Origin: Sphingomonadales bacterium
GTDB lineage: Bacteria > Pseudomonadota > Alphaproteobacteria > Sphingomonadales > Emcibacteraceae
DNA: 6,368 nucleotides
Assembly: GCA_011051815.1 (NCBI GenBank)
Contig: DRKK01000348.1
Coordinates: 1-6,368, forward strand
Direction: 5' to 3'
Shown one piece after another: positions 4,998-6,368 of this stretch (the first letter of the stretch is position 1; every line of letters starts with the position of its first letter). Below the pieces are notes generated by a model, which was given only the letters and a program-made list of their open reading frames with translations, did not search any database and had not been told where the DNA came from. The translations under genes and the position numbers were made by a program.

Positions 4998-6368
4998 ATG
5001 CGTAAATCCATTGATTATTCTTTTCTGATTACCATCGGGGGTATTGGCGGCCTTGTTGCTGTGGCCTGTGCGCTTTTTGGCATGGCTCTGGGTATGGCGA
5101 CGACGGGTTACTTTCTTGCCGCTGTGGCTCTGTTGATCACGGCGGCTGTGGTTGTCAGAAATCTGTATGCGGTCTCGGAGGCCCCCGCGCCATTGTCCAC
5201 GCCCGTGGCGGCACAATATCAGCCACAGGTGGTCACATCACAGACCGGGGAAATGATCACCTGTAATATGCCTTACCGTGCCTTTGTGCGGGACAATATT
5301 AAAAGAGATATATTGCCGCCAACGGATTTGATGGCGGACGGGCAGGCCACTTCTGTGAAAGAGATTTTATCAAGTCTGGAAAAGACGACGGCACAGACCC
5401 ATGTGGTTCAGCTTGTATGCGGTGATGAAAGCCGAAAATATATAGAGGTTGCTCTGTGTCGCAAAGGCGGTGATGAAGATTATATTCAATGGACCTTTTC
5501 CGGGGCTATGTCCGATGCGCCGTCTCAGGCCGGGATTCAGGGTGAGATTCTGGGTGGAATTCGGGGTGTCGCTGGCCTTGACCTTGTGCATTTGGGCCGG
5601 TTTCTGGATCAGGGGGACTGTGGTCTTATGGCTGTTTCCGCCGCCGGGCAAATCACCTTTGCCAATGAGGTTTTGCAAGATTGGATGAGGGGCTATGCCA
5701 AGGCAGAACTAGCGCTGCCCCGCCCTCTCGCTGATTTTTGTGCTTTGACGTCGTCTGACTTGAATGGTCAAATTCAAATACATACACTGTCGGGTGAGGA
5801 TATTCATCTTGACTTTCGCCCCTGTGAGGCCTTGACGGATTCCAGACTAGGTTCTGGATTGGATGCCCCAAATATATTTCAGGTTTTTTCCTGTCAGTCG
5901 GATATGGCAATTAAGGATTCAGGCACGGAAAATATCAATCTTGACCGGTTTTTCCGGGAATCACCTATTGGCATCGCGATCGTGACTGAGCAGGGGGATG
6001 TGTTGGAAAAAAACAAGATCTTCCGGGAATATGTCAAGAAACTGGAGATCAATGATCCCCGCAACCTGACCCATATCATTGATCCAGATGAGTACGGCGA
6101 ATTTTATGACCGTATCAAGGCGACACTAAGCAGCGGTTTGGCCAGTTCAATTGCCGATATTGGCTTTCGGGGTAAAGGTGAAAAGCATGGCCATATCTAT
6201 ATTACCCGCCTCAATCGTCTTGATGACCATGACAAGGTGGCTATTCTTTATCTGATTGATACGACGGAACAGAAAAATCTGGAACTGCAATTTGCCCAGT
6301 CTCAGAAGATGCAGGCGGTGGGGCAGCTCGCCGGCGGCATTGCCCATGATTTCAATAACCTGCTGACC
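4998..6368 (+). CDS. cckA: CckA-like membrane hybrid histidine kinase (3' end beyond window)
   Basis: In alphaproteobacteria CckA autophosphorylates and passes phosphate through ChpT to CtrA and CpdR, controlling cell cycle and motility. From ATG 4998, 457 residues are visible. Two closely spaced membrane helices (about 8-33 and 36-53) are followed by a long sensory region with PAS-like segments at about 84-170, 205-300 and 314-425. The last opens with [12 protein letters not shown] and ends with [10 protein letters not shown]. The DHp helix then begins: [20 protein letters not shown], with the phospho-acceptor H450. The [18 protein letters not shown] box is typical of CckA and related hybrid kinases. 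The catalytic and receiver domains are outside the window, so the CckA call also uses the flagellar context and the two-helix N-terminus. In-frame ATGs at 4974 and 4956 are alternatives; I preferred 4998 for the nearby GGGA, but no site is strong. It may share the flhB transcript or have its own promoter. Confidence 0.85.
   Translation, partial: MRKSIDYSFLITIGGIGGLVAVACALFGMALGMATTGYFLAAVALLITAAVVVRNLYAVSEAPAPLSTPVAAQYQPQVVTSQTGEMITCNMPYRAFVRDNIKRDILPPTDLMADGQATSVKEILSSLEKTTAQTHVVQLVCGDESRKYIEVALCRKGGDEDYIQWTFSGAMSDAPSQAGIQGEILGGIRGVAGLDLVHLGRFLDQGDCGLMAVSAAGQITFANEVLQDWMRGYAKAELALPRPLADFCALTSSDLNGQIQIHTLSGEDIHLDFRPCEALTDSRLGSGLDAPNIFQVFSCQSDMAIKDSGTENINLDRFFRESPIGIAIVTEQGDVLEKNKIFREYVKKLEINDPRNLTHIIDPDEYGEFYDRIKATLSSGLASSIADIGFRGKGEKHGHIYITRLNRLDDHDKVAILYLIDTTEQKNLELQFAQSQKMQAVGQLAGGIAHDFNNLLT

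Noticed and set aside
4986..5216. Minus-strand open reading frame opposite the N-terminus of the kinase gene
   Set aside because: The plus-strand frame is continuous from 4998 to the window end with two membrane helices and PAS/DHp motifs; the opposite frame has no supporting features.

Overview
The window is a flagellar export-gate and rod locus joined to a CckA-type cell-cycle kinase gene. It almost certainly comes from an alphaproteobacterium of moderate GC content. Three things support this. The fliP-fliO cluster diverges from a flgB-flgC-fliE-fliQ-fliR-flhB cluster. A membrane-anchored PAS kinase with the CckA-type phospho-acceptor box directly follows flhB. A TTAA-N7-TTAA palindrome of the CtrA-box type lies between the two divergent gene sets. 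The order cannot be fixed from sequence alone; Rhodospirillales, Kordiimonadales, Sneathiellales and similar groups are all compatible.

Minus strand, 1-1287: read leftward, the order is a small standalone protein resembling the C-terminal cytoplasmic subdomain of FlhB (967-1287), fliO (669-965) and fliP (672-1, running off the window). These genes are tightly packed, with a 1-nt gap and then a 4-nt overlap, and are probably one transcript. Intergenic, 1288-1535: about 250 AT-rich bases with no gene. It contains a perfect CtrA-like palindrome, a second perfect inverted repeat, candidate promoters facing both ways and an AT-rich inverted repeat just before flgB.

Plus strand, 1536-4910: flgB and flgC (proximal rod), fliE (adaptor between the MS ring or export gate and the rod), fliQ and fliR (export-gate subunits) and flhB (gate-associated substrate-specificity switch). 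Each ATG-started gene has a recognisable ribosome binding site. fliR lacks an upstream ATG and appears to start at TTG inside the end of fliQ. Plus strand, 4998-6368: the start of a CckA-like hybrid kinase with two close membrane segments, about three PAS-like regions and the beginning of the DHp helix with its histidine. The window ends 21 bases after that histidine codon.

Together, FliP, FliQ, FliR and FlhB form the core of the flagellar type III export gate, and FliO assists FliP assembly. FliE, FlgB and FlgC are the first structures assembled on that gate. In well-studied alphaproteobacteria CckA feeds phosphate through ChpT to CtrA, which activates early flagellar genes. The window may therefore hold both the top of the regulatory cascade and one of its target promoters. 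No mobile element, tRNA, rRNA or CRISPR array was seen.
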